Source: an uncultured Collinsella sp. | GTDB taxonomy: Bacteria > Actinomycetota > Coriobacteriia > Coriobacteriales > Coriobacteriaceae | DNA: 35,911 nucleotides | Assembly (NCBI GenBank): GCA_900541745.1 | Contig: UQLA01000020.1 | Location: 1-35,911 of the forward strand | Direction of reading: 5' to 3' | Part shown: positions 8,496 through 16,156 of the stretch, piece after piece | Layout of the letters: every line of letters begins with the position of its first letter | Numbering within the stretch: the first letter of the stretch is position 1 | The notes under the pieces: generated by a model | The model's input: the letters and a program-made list of their open reading frames with translations, nothing else | Databases searched by the model: none | What the model was told of the DNA's origin: nothing | Translations under genes and position numbers: made by a program

Positions 8496-10040
8496 GTGGC
8501 CGGAATCGGTTTTGAGCTCAAACGCCTGTTTAGGCGCAAGGGTCTGTTTGCCACGATGCGCGCCTATGGCTACGCCGGCATTGTGTGTACGGGCCCCATG
8601 CTGCTGGGTGTGCTGCTGCAGGTGGGTATCTTGGTGCTGTGCGGCCTGTGGGGCGTGAGCCGCGCCAACCAGGACTTGCTGGTGTGCATGGTGACCTATA
8701 CGCTGCTGGCGTCGCTTACGCTCACGAGCTTTTTCTCCATGCCGGTCACGCGCTTTTTGGCCGATATGCTCTTTGCCGAGCGCGAAGAAGAGGTCTTGCC
8801 CTCGTTTTGGGGCTCCAACGCTATCATGCTCGTAGCGGGCACGGTGCTCTACGGCATCTTTTTGCTGTTCTCGGGTGCTACGCAGCTTCAGGGGCTGCTG
8901 TGCCTGTGGCTGTTCAACATTATGATCGTCAACTGGAACGGCATGAGCTACCTCACGGCCATTAAGGACTACCGGGGTATTCTGTGCAGCTTTGCCGCGG
9001 CCATTGGCGTGGCATGCCTGTGCGCCCTGGCCGCGCTGGCGCTGGGGTTGCCGCCCGTCGAGGGCCTGCTGGCCTCGATCGCCCTGGGCTACGGTGTGAT
9101 GCTCGCCTGGGACGTGGTGCTGCTGTACCGGTATTTTCCTCAGAGCGATCGCAACCCCTGGCTCTTTTTGCGCTGGCTCGACCAGTTTATGCCACTGGCA
9201 CTCACGGGCCTGTTGACCAATTTGGGACTCTTTGTGCACCTGGTGATTATTTGGGCAGGGCCCATTGGCGTGCAAGTCAAAGGCCTGTTTTACGGCGCAC
9301 CCTACCACGATGTGCCGGCGCTCATTGCGTTTTTGACCATTCTGGTCACGACCGTCAACTTTGTGGTGTCGGTCGAGGTTAACTTCTATCCGCGCTACCG
9401 CGACTACTACAGCCTGTTTAACGACGGCGGCGTGGTGGGCGACATCGTGGTGGCCGAGGAGGAAATGCTCGCCACGCTCAACCGGGAGCTGCGGTTTTGC
9501 GCGCTCAAGCAGCTGTTTGTGACGGCAGCGGTCATCTCGCTCGAGACCACGGTGCTCTCGGCCCTGCCGCTGGGCTTCAATAACCTGATGCACGGGTATT
9601 TTCGCACGTTGTGCGTGGGCTATGGCCTGTATGCCGTGGGCAACACGATTCTGCTGATCTTGCTGTACTTTACCGACTACAAAGGCGCCGTGCTTGCCTC
9701 CGGGCTGTTCGCGGGCGTGGCGGGGCTGGCGACCATCGTCTCGCTGTTCTTTCCGCAGCAGTTTTATGGCTTTGGCTTTTTGCTCGGCGCGGCGGTGTTT
9801 TTTGTTGTGGCGCTCATGCGGCTCGATACCTATACCGCCAACTTGCCGTATCGTATTCTGAGCCAGCAGCCCATCGTGGCGACCGACAAAACGGGTCGCT
9901 TTACACAGCTGGGCCGCTTGCTCGACCGTGCCGAACAGCGCTATGAGGAGCTGCGTCTAGAGGGCGAGCCGCATGGTGCGTTTGAGCGCACGGTGGTCCG
10001 TGTGTATCGCAATCGTTGGGGAGGCCCTGATGACCGATAG
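8496..10040 (+). CDS. pelG: PelG multi-pass membrane protein
   Basis: The 514-residue, highly hydrophobic protein starts with AGIGFELKRLFRRKGLFATM, the conserved opening of PelG, and has about twelve predicted membrane segments. PelG is a Wzx/MATE-like membrane protein thought to form the Pel export path across the cytoplasmic membrane and to work with PelD, PelE and PelF. The GTG at 8496 lies three bases after the pelF stop and has GAGGGGGAG at 8481-8489. The 3' end overlaps the cotH-like gene by 11 bases. No outer-membrane components (PelB/PelC) occur nearby, as expected for a single-membrane cell. Confidence 0.92.
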   Translation: MAGIGFELKRLFRRKGLFATMRAYGYAGIVCTGPMLLGVLLQVGILVLCGLWGVSRANQDLLVCMVTYTLLASLTLTSFFSMPVTRFLADMLFAEREEEVLPSFWGSNAIMLVAGTVLYGIFLLFSGATQLQGLLCLWLFNIMIVNWNGMSYLTAIKDYRGILCSFAAAIGVACLCALAALALGLPPVEGLLASIALGYGVMLAWDVVLLYRYFPQSDRNPWLFLRWLDQFMPLALTGLLTNLGLFVHLVIIWAGPIGVQVKGLFYGAPYHDVPALIAFLTILVTTVNFVVSVEVNFYPRYRDYYSLFNDGGVVGDIVVAEEEMLATLNRELRFCALKQLFVTAAVISLETTVLSALPLGFNNLMHGYFRTLCVGYGLYAVGNTILLILLYFTDYKGAVLASGLFAGVAGLATIVSLFFPQQFYGFGFLLGAAVFFVVALMRLDTYTANLPYRILSQQPIVATDKTGRFTQLGRLLDRAEQRYEELRLEGEPHGAFERTVVRVYRNRWGGPDDR

Positions 10041-11799
10041 GATGATATCGCGTCGCCGCTTGATTGAGGCGGCTGCCGGCACATTGCTGCTTTCGGGCTG
10101 TTCTTCGCAGGACGAATCCTCGACAAAAAAGACCAAGAAGCAGGGCAAGATTAATAAGGCCGATGCGTCTAACGAGACCAAGCACCTTCGCGACAAGGAT
10201 GAGCTGTACGAGGTCTACGATGACTCGGGCATCGTATGTATGTACCTGACAGTCTCTCGCGGCAACAGTTCCGAGAATACCGACCATAGCTGGGCCGAGA
10301 TCAATACGTACTCGGTCTACGACTATGCCGACATGGGCGTGACGCGCTATCAGGTTATGGGCCTGCTGCAGCCTGGCGATGATAAGGGCCCCGTTGCTGG
10401 CGAGGTCGGCTATGGCGAGGAAACGCCCAATGCCACCGTGCAGGTGCGCGGCCAGACGTCGAGCGGTTATACGCAGAAGAATTACAAGGTGGAGCTCAAA
10501 AAAGGAAAGGGTACCTGGCGCCAGCAGCGCGCGATTGCGCTCAACAAGCATATGGCCGAGGGTATGCGTTTTCGCAACAAGATGGCCTACGACCTTATCC
10601 GCGGCATTCCCCAGATGATGGGCCTGCGCACACAGTTTGTGCACCTGTGGGTGTGCGACCAGACCGAAAAGTCCAACGACACCTTTGAGGACTACGGCCT
10701 GTTTACACAGGTCGAGCAGCTTAATAAGACGGCGCTTAAGGCACATGGCCTAGATAAGAATGGACACCTTTACAAGGTGAACAGCTTTGAGTTCTATCGC
10801 TACGAGGACACCATTAAGCTCGCCGACGATCCCGACTACAACCAGGCCAACTTTGAGGGCATGCTTGAGATTAAGGGCGACTCGGACCACACCAAGCTCA
10901 TCGAGATGCTCGATGCGCTCAACGACGAATCGCAAAAGATCGATAACGTGCTCGACACCTACTTTGATACCGAGAATCTGGTCTATTGGCTGGCGTTTCA
11001 GATCCTGACGGGCAACTGCGATACGCAGAACCGTAATTGCTATCTGTACAGCCCGCTTAACTCAAATACCTGGTACTTTTTAGATTGGGATAACGACGGC
11101 ATGCTGCGTAAGCTTGAGTTGAGCCTGAAGGGGTTCTCGGACTATGCGAGCTGGGAGCGCGGCGTGAGCAACTACTGGGGCAACGTGCTGTTTAACCGCG
11201 CGTTGCGCAGCAAGTCGTTCCGCAGCGAACTCGATAGCGCCGTGAAGGACCTGCGCTCGTATTTGACCGAAGAGCGTCTGAGCAAGATGGTCGAGCATTA
11301 TCGCGAGGTCACGGAGCCACTCGTCTTTGCTGCGCCCGACCTGGAGAATCTGCCCGTGACCAAGGACGAATACAAGCAGATTGCCGCGGCGATTCCTTCC
11401 GAGATCGAGGAGAACTATAAGAGCTATCGCGAGAGCTATAAGAAGCCCATGCCGTTCTACATTGGCGTGCCGCAGATCGATAACGGTAAGCTGCGCGTGA
11501 ATTGGGACGCGTCGTACGACTTTAAGGCGCGCGACATTCGCTATACCGTGGAGCTTGCGCGCGATTACGCCATTACTGACGTGGTCTTTAAGGCCGAGGA
11601 CGTGCTGCTGCCGGAGGTAACGTGCGATGCCCCCGATACCGGCCAGTATTTTGTTCGCGTGCGTGCCACCAACTCCGACGGCTATACGCAAGATGCGTTT
11701 GACTACTATGTTACCGACGATGGCAAACAGTACGGGATGAAGTGTTTTTACGTGCAGGACGGCGGCAAGGTCGTGGAGGACACGTATGAGGAGGGCTAG
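10030..11799 (+). CDS. CotH-kinase family lipoprotein, Tat-type signal
   Basis: The product is 589 residues from ATG 10030. This start is chosen over the longer frame from 9973 because GGGGAGG (10018-10024) fits it and it restores a signal peptide. The N-terminus has SRRRLIEAAAG, resembling a twin-arginine motif, and the lipobox LLSGC with C24, so it is probably a lipid-anchored surface protein. The CotH domain spans ~residues 110-420: VQVRGQTSSGYTQKNYKVEL, the RFRNKMAYDLIRG segment and FLDWDNDGM with D352, D354 and D356, the likely metal-binding acidic cluster of CotH protein kinases. Residues ~470-560 resemble an FN3-like domain. CotH proteins phosphorylate spore-coat or surface proteins; the target here is unknown. 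It is translationally linked to pelG and to the VTC gene. Confidence 0.85.
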   Translation: MTDRMISRRRLIEAAAGTLLLSGCSSQDESSTKKTKKQGKINKADASNETKHLRDKDELYEVYDDSGIVCMYLTVSRGNSSENTDHSWAEINTYSVYDYADMGVTRYQVMGLLQPGDDKGPVAGEVGYGEETPNATVQVRGQTSSGYTQKNYKVELKKGKGTWRQQRAIALNKHMAEGMRFRNKMAYDLIRGIPQMMGLRTQFVHLWVCDQTEKSNDTFEDYGLFTQVEQLNKTALKAHGLDKNGHLYKVNSFEFYRYEDTIKLADDPDYNQANFEGMLEIKGDSDHTKLIEMLDALNDESQKIDNVLDTYFDTENLVYWLAFQILTGNCDTQNRNCYLYSPLNSNTWYFLDWDNDGMLRKLELSLKGFSDYASWERGVSNYWGNVLFNRALRSKSFRSELDSAVKDLRSYLTEERLSKMVEHYREVTEPLVFAAPDLENLPVTKDEYKQIAAAIPSEIEENYKSYRESYKKPMPFYIGVPQIDNGKLRVNWDASYDFKARDIRYTVELARDYAITDVVFKAEDVLLPEVTCDAPDTGQYFVRVRATNSDGYTQDAFDYYVTDDGKQYGMKCFYVQDGGKVVEDTYEEG

Positions 11800-12577
11800 C
11801 GCGCTGCTTGAGCGCCTGGCGGCACCTCCCATGCGTACCACGCAGGAGCGTTACCGCCACGAGCTCAAATACCTCATCAACGAGGGCGAGCATGCCGCGC
11901 TTGCCTGTCGCATGGCGCCGGTGTTTAAGCTGGATAAACATGCGCAGGCGGGCGGTTACACCATTCGCAGCCTGTACTTTGACGACTACTGCAACTCGGC
12001 CTACGAGGAAAAAGACGCTGGCATTCTCATGCGCAAAAAGTATCGCGTGCGCATCTATAACGGCAGCGACAAGGTGATTAAGCTCGAGCGCAAAAAGAAG
12101 TACGGCAGCTGGATCTATAAGGAGGACGCGCCGCTCACGCGCTGTGAGTTTGAGCAGATCCTGGCCGGCGACTACGACTTTTTGCTGCGGAGCCCCCACC
12201 AACTCTGCCGTGAGTTCTACATCGAGTGCATCTGCAATATGATGCGCCCGCGGACCATCGTGGATTACGAGCGCGAGCCGTGGGTGATGGACGAGGGCAC
12301 CGTGCGCATTACGTTTGACATGAACGTGCGCGCCGCGGTGGGTAGCTTTGACATCTTTGACGCAACCTTGCCCGCGCTGCCCGTGCTGGAGCCCGGCAAG
12401 CTGGTGATGGAGGTCAAGTTTACGGAGTTTTGCCCGCAGTTGGTGCGCGATATGGTGCCGCCGGGCGCGGCCGAGCTCACGGCAGTCTCCAAGTACTGCC
12501 TGTGCTACGAAAATACCGCCTACTTGCGCGGCTTTAACTACTGGGAATCGGATTTTGAGAACCGAGGGGATATTTAG
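11786..12577 (+). CDS. VTC-domain protein (polyphosphate polymerase fold)
   Basis: This 263-residue protein consists almost wholly of a VTC domain of the CYTH/triphosphate tunnel type, as in yeast Vtc4 polyphosphate polymerase. Visible motifs are YRHELKYLI, YTIRSLYFDD, LMRKKYRVRIYN, IKLERKKK (K99-K105) and MEVKF (E209, K211), giving the basic and acidic residues that line the tunnel. There is no SPX or membrane domain. ATG 11786 has GGAGGA at 11775-11780 and overlaps the cotH-like stop by 14 bases; a later ATG at 11831 lacks an SD. VTC, CotH and DUF4956 genes commonly sit together in bacteria. Whether it makes polyphosphate or another nucleotide-dependent product is not shown by sequence. Confidence 0.85.
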   Translation: MRRASALLERLAAPPMRTTQERYRHELKYLINEGEHAALACRMAPVFKLDKHAQAGGYTIRSLYFDDYCNSAYEEKDAGILMRKKYRVRIYNGSDKVIKLERKKKYGSWIYKEDAPLTRCEFEQILAGDYDFLLRSPHQLCREFYIECICNMMRPRTIVDYEREPWVMDEGTVRITFDMNVRAAVGSFDIFDATLPALPVLEPGKLVMEVKFTEFCPQLVRDMVPPGAAELTAVSKYCLCYENTAYLRGFNYWESDFENRGDI

Positions 12578-12580
12578 ACC

Positions 12581-13246
12581 ATGAGCACCAGGGACTTTTT
12601 TAAGAACTCCGTCTTGGAGGCGTTTGGCCAGGTCGACCCTGCCAAGATCGGTCTGTCGCTGCTCGTGGCGCTCGCCATGGGCATCCTGATCTATTGCGTG
12701 TACAAGCGCTTCTTTACCGGCGTGGTGTACTCGCGCAGCTTTGCCGTGACGCTCGTGGGCATGTGCGTGCTTACGTGTATGGTGATGCTTGCGATCTCGA
12801 CGAACGTGGTCATCTCGCTCGGTATGGTCGGTGCTCTGTCCATCGTTCGTTATCGTACGGCGGTCAAGGACCCGCTCGACCTGCTGTATCTGTTCTGGGC
12901 CATTACTACGGGCATTACGGCCGGCGCCGGCATGTATGCGCTCGTGGGGCTCACGGCAGTGGTCATCGTGGTGATGATCGCCGGCTTTGCGAGCCATCAG
13001 GACAAGGCACGCGTGTACATGATGGTGATTCACTACACGGGCCAGACCACCGGCGATGATATCGTGCGCGCGTTTGGGCGTACCAAGTTCACCGTCAAGT
13101 CCAAGACCATGCGCGGCGACAAGGTCGAGATGGCCGTCGAGGTGTTCTCGGACGGCGTTGACATGCCCTATGCCGACGCCATCCGCGCGCTCGACGGCGT
13201 GGAGGACCTCACGCTCATTCAATACAACGGCGAATACCACGGGTAG
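12581..13246 (+). CDS. DUF4956 membrane protein
   Basis: This 221-residue protein has an N-terminal membrane half with about four helices (roughly residues 22-42, 52-75, 80-95 and 105-140), including MVGALSIVRYRTAVKDPLDL, the hallmark segment of DUF4956. It ends in a small soluble alpha/beta domain of ~70 residues. Its function is unknown. Members regularly accompany VTC-domain and CotH proteins, which suggests a membrane partner of those two. ATG 12581 follows GAGGGGA at 12564-12570, three bases after the upstream stop. It is the last gene of the cluster and is followed by two hairpins. Confidence 0.85.
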   Translation: MSTRDFFKNSVLEAFGQVDPAKIGLSLLVALAMGILIYCVYKRFFTGVVYSRSFAVTLVGMCVLTCMVMLAISTNVVISLGMVGALSIVRYRTAVKDPLDLLYLFWAITTGITAGAGMYALVGLTAVVIVVMIAGFASHQDKARVYMMVIHYTGQTTGDDIVRAFGRTKFTVKSKTMRGDKVEMAVEVFSDGVDMPYADAIRALDGVEDLTLIQYNGEYHG

Positions 13247-13253
13247 CTAGGGT

Positions 13254-13277
13254 TCCGGCGTTCTAACGAACGCCGGA
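13254..13277 (+). terminator. Hairpin after the pel/CotH/VTC cluster
   Basis: A 10-bp perfect stem (13254-13263 with 13268-13277, loop TAAC) starts eight bases after the last stop. No T-run follows, so it may be a stability or Rho-assisted element rather than a classic intrinsic terminator. The structured repeat at 13292 comes next. Confidence 0.5.
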
Positions 13278-13291
13278 CCGGTCGACGCTGC

Positions 13292-13391
13292 GCGGGCATC
13301 TGCCGGTCGATCTGCCGCTCAAACCGTCGCTCGCGTACATAAAGTACGCTTCGCTCCTCTTTCGCGGCACCTCGCCACGGCAGCTGCCCGC
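13292..13391 (+). repeat. Structured intergenic repeat, copy 1
   Basis: The core 13313-13369 is almost identical to 20987-21042, sharing CAAACCGTCGCTCGCGTAC, AAAGTACGC and TCGCTCCTCTTTC. The copy folds as one long imperfect hairpin: inner GCGTAC (13333-13338) with GTACGC (13344-13349), middle TGCCGC (13313-13318) with GCGGCA (13364-13369), and outer arms 13292-13305 with 13378-13391. It lies just downstream of an operon in the same orientation as copy 2. Confidence 0.7.
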
Positions 13392-13457
13392 TCGCTGACG
13401 TTTGCCTGACATGCGCGGGTGAAGTTGATTCACCGGGCGCGTTCACAGGTATCATGG

Positions 13458-13471
13458 TGAAAGCGATTTCA
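13458..13471. promoter_or_regulatory. LacI-family operator before the regulator gene
   Basis: TGAAAGCGATTTCA is a 14-bp near-palindrome with a central CG, the shape of operators for LacI-type repressors. It lies 16 bases before the chosen regulator start, so autoregulation is likely. Catabolite-control (cre) sites have the same form, so a CcpA-like factor is an alternative reader. Confidence 0.65.
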
Positions 13472-13486
13472 ATGACAGGGGTGCTC

Positions 13487-14467
13487 GTGGTAAAGATGAA
13501 AGATGTGGCCGAGCTGGCCGGCGTTTCGAGCGCCGCGGTCTCGCGCTACCTCAACGGTGGATATATCTCGGCGGACAAGGCCGAGCGTATTAAGCAGGCG
13601 ATTGAGCTGACCGGATACGTGCGGTCCAGCCAGGCTCGCGCGCTGCGCACCGGATCCACCAAACTCATCGGCGTCATCGTGCCCAAGATCAACTCGGAAT
13701 CCGTAAGCCGCATTACCGCCGGCATTGGCCAGGTGCTCGGTCACCGTGGCTACCAGATGCTGCTTGCCAATACCGACAACGCGGCCGAGCGTGAGCTCGA
13801 GTATCTTGACCTGTTCCAGAACCATCCGGTCGATGGCATTGTGCTGGTGGCGACCATGATTACCGACGAGCATCGTGCGGCCATCGCGTCTTGTCGTGTG
13901 CCCATTGTGCTGATCGGCCAAAACGTCGAGGGCGCGGCGTGCGTCTATCACGACGATTACGAGGCTGCCTTTGAGCTGGGCCAGGCGCTTGCGGGTCGCG
14001 TGGACGGCAAGATTGCCTATATTGGAGTTACCGAGGAAGACCGTGCCGCCGGTTACGACCGCCGTCGCGGTTTTGAGGCCGGCCTGCGCGCCGCGGGCAA
14101 CCCGCTCGATGCCGTCTTGATTCGCCTGGGCTCGTTTACGCTCGACTCGGGCTATAGCGCGGCGCGTGAGCTGCTTTCCGTCGCTCCCGATGTTTCGTTT
14201 ATCGCCTGCGCGACCGATACCATGGCGGCGGGCGCGCTGCGTGCCATCGATGAGGTTCGCGGCATGGGCGAGGGCATACACCGCGTGAGCGGATTTGGTG
14301 ACAACGCGTTTTTGCGCGCGCTGACGGGCGGCATTCCCACCGTACATTATGGGTATCTGACCAGTGGCGTCGAGGCCACTAGCATGCTGCTCGACACGCT
14401 CGATGGCGTGGAGGGGGAGCGCGGTCTCAAGACGCTCAAGCTCGGCCATCAGCTTATGAATGTCTAG
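13487..14467 (+). CDS. scrR: LacI-family transcriptional regulator, probably sucrose repressor
   Basis: The product is 326 residues from GTG 13487. AGGGG at 13477-13481 fits this start; the farther ATG at 13454 is rejected because the operator lies inside it, and ATG 13496 is too far from the SD. Residues 4-50 are the LacI helix-turn-helix and hinge (MKDVAELAGVSSAAVSRYLN). The rest is a periplasmic-binding-protein-like effector domain starting LIGVIVPKINSES. It precedes a sucrose PTS gene and a GH32 hydrolase, and operators of the expected shape lie before both this gene and the PTS gene. The sugar specificity is inferred from that context. Confidence 0.85.
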   Translation: MVKMKDVAELAGVSSAAVSRYLNGGYISADKAERIKQAIELTGYVRSSQARALRTGSTKLIGVIVPKINSESVSRITAGIGQVLGHRGYQMLLANTDNAAERELEYLDLFQNHPVDGIVLVATMITDEHRAAIASCRVPIVLIGQNVEGAACVYHDDYEAAFELGQALAGRVDGKIAYIGVTEEDRAAGYDRRRGFEAGLRAAGNPLDAVLIRLGSFTLDSGYSAARELLSVAPDVSFIACATDTMAAGALRAIDEVRGMGEGIHRVSGFGDNAFLRALTGGIPTVHYGYLTSGVEATSMLLDTLDGVEGERGLKTLKLGHQLMNV

Positions 14468-14555
14468 GCTCTGGGCACGTCTGCTTGTCTCTGAGGCCCC
14501 TGTATTTGCCGTAAAACTACCATTCGCCGGCTTTTTCCTACCGTTCACCCTACTA

Positions 14556-14596
14556 TGAAAACGATTACAGTTATATGAAACTGAAAACGATTACAG
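14556..14596. promoter_or_regulatory. Tandem LacI-type operators before the sucrose PTS gene
   Basis: TGAAAACGATTACAG occurs twice, at 14556-14570 and 14582-14596, start-to-start distance 26 bp. Each has the TGnAAnCGnTTnCA form of LacI-family operators and resembles the site at 13458. No strong promoter pair can be fixed; TTCACC (14544) and TACAGT (14566), spacing 16, is one candidate that would put the first site over the -10 region. Confidence 0.65.
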
Positions 14597-14651
14597 AGTA
14601 AGTGTCAAAGATGGCCGGGTGCACCTGCGCCCGCTGGAGGAAAGGGAAGTC

Positions 14652-16052
14652 ATGGACTACCGCAAATCAGCCCAAGAGGTGCTCGACAACATCGGTGGCG
14701 CCGGCAACGTTGTTTCGGCCGCACACTGCGCCACGCGTCTGCGCCTGGTGATTGCCGATAACGCCAAGGTTGACAAGGAGGCCCTCGAGAATATCGACGG
14801 CGCCAAGGGCGTCTTTGAGGCCCAGGGCCAGCTCCAGATTATTTTTGGCACTGGCACCGTCAATAAGGTTTACGACGAGTTCATTGCGCTCAGCGGCGTC
14901 GAGGCTGCCACCAAGGCCGAGGTCAAGGAGGCCGCGGCGCAGCAGCAGAACATCTTTATGCGTGCCATTAAGGTGCTCGGCGACGTCTTTGTCCCCATCA
15001 TCCCCGCCATCGTGGCTTCGGGCCTGCTGCTGGGCATTATGAGCGCCCTCAACTTTATGGCCTCCAACGGCTTTATCGCGCTCGACACCAATAACTTTAT
15101 CTACAAGATTGCTGACCTGGTCTCGGGCACGTCCTTTGGCATTCTGCAGATCCTGATCGGTTACTCCGCCGCTAAGGCCTTTGGCGCCAACCCGTATCTG
15201 GGTGCCGTCGTCGGCGGTGCGTTCATCAACTCCTCGCTGCAGAGCGCCTATACGGTTGCCTCCGAGGGCGTGCAGACCATGGTCACCGTCATTCCCGGTG
15301 TGTACAGCTTTGAGTGGGTCGGCTATCAGGGCCATGTGATTCCGATTGTCATCGCCTGCGCCATTCTGGCCTTCCTCGAGAAGCGCCTGCACAAGATCGT
15401 TCCCGAGATGTTTGACCTCTTCGTGACCCCGCTCGTCTCGGTGTTCGTGACCGTGCTCGTGACCCTCGTTGCCGTCGGCCCCATCTTTGTCTGGGCTGAG
15501 AATGCCATCCTCGGCCTGATCCAGGCCCTGCTCACCCTGCCCTTCGGCATTGGTTCCTTTATCGTCGGCCTGTTCTATGCCCCCACGGTCGTCACGGGTA
15601 TCCACCAGATGTACACCGCCATCGACCTGGGCCAGCTTGCTCAGTACGGCGTGACCTATTGGCTGCCCATCGCCAGCGCCGCCAACATCGCCCAGGGTGG
15701 CGCCGCACTCGCCGTTGCCTTTAAGACCCGCGATGCCAAGATCAAGGGTCTGGCGCTTCCTTCGGCCCTGTCCGCCTTCATGGGCATTACCGAGCCTGCC
15801 ATTTTTGGTGTGAACCTGCGCTTCTTTAAGCCCTTCATCGCCGGCTGCATCGGCGGCGGTTGCGGTGCCCTGGTCTGCGCGCTCACTTCGCTGGCCGCCT
15901 CCGGCACGGGCGTTACCGGTATCTTCGGTATCCTGCTGTGCCTGGCCCAGCCCGTGCAGTACGCGATCATGTTTGCGGTCGCCGCGCTGGTTTCCTTTGC
16001 CGTCTCGTTTGTCCTGTACAAGGACGAGCCCAAGGCTTCCGAGCAGGCGTAG
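14652..16052 (+). CDS. scrA: Sucrose-type PTS permease, EIIBC
   Basis: The product is 466 residues from ATG 14652 (GGGAAG just upstream; the in-frame ATG at 14619 would add 11 unconserved residues). Residues 1-85 are the EIIB domain with phospho-cysteine C26 in SAAHCATRLRL. From ~105 to 460 is the EIIC membrane domain of the glucose/sucrose superfamily, with about ten helices and the conserved FMGITEPAIFGVNLRF loop. It imports and phosphorylates a disaccharide; sucrose is the best guess because a GH32 sucrose-6-phosphate hydrolase follows. No EIIA domain is attached, so a separate EIIA must serve it. An intrinsic terminator follows the gene. Confidence 0.9.
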   Translation: MDYRKSAQEVLDNIGGAGNVVSAAHCATRLRLVIADNAKVDKEALENIDGAKGVFEAQGQLQIIFGTGTVNKVYDEFIALSGVEAATKAEVKEAAAQQQNIFMRAIKVLGDVFVPIIPAIVASGLLLGIMSALNFMASNGFIALDTNNFIYKIADLVSGTSFGILQILIGYSAAKAFGANPYLGAVVGGAFINSSLQSAYTVASEGVQTMVTVIPGVYSFEWVGYQGHVIPIVIACAILAFLEKRLHKIVPEMFDLFVTPLVSVFVTVLVTLVAVGPIFVWAENAILGLIQALLTLPFGIGSFIVGLFYAPTVVTGIHQMYTAIDLGQLAQYGVTYWLPIASAANIAQGGAALAVAFKTRDAKIKGLALPSALSAFMGITEPAIFGVNLRFFKPFIAGCIGGGCGALVCALTSLAASGTGVTGIFGILLCLAQPVQYAIMFAVAALVSFAVSFVLYKDEPKASEQA

Positions 16053-16070
16053 GATTTGCGTAAACAAAAA

Positions 16071-16103
16071 GCCCGCAGGCTCCATCCTGTGGGCGTTTTG
16101 TTT
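16071..16103 (+). terminator. Intrinsic terminator after the sucrose PTS gene
   Basis: GCCCGCAGG (16071-16079) pairs with CCTGTGGGC (16086-16094) with one G-T pair, followed by GTTTTGTTT. It also has an A-run on its left side and may work in both directions. Confidence 0.85.
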
Positions 16104-16156
16104 ATCTGGAACCCTTGATTTGAGCGTTCGTTGATTTAATTCGATTGGATACCGAC

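Noticed and set aside
9973..10029. Upstream start for the CotH-like protein
   Set aside because: It would add 19 residues ahead of the Tat/lipoprotein signal and overlap pelG by 68 bases; ATG 10030 has a good SD and restores a normal signal peptide.
13454..13486. Longer start of the LacI regulator at ATG 13454
   Set aside because: The operator TGAAAGCGATTTCA lies inside this extension, the added residues are not part of the HTH, and the SD fits GTG 13487.
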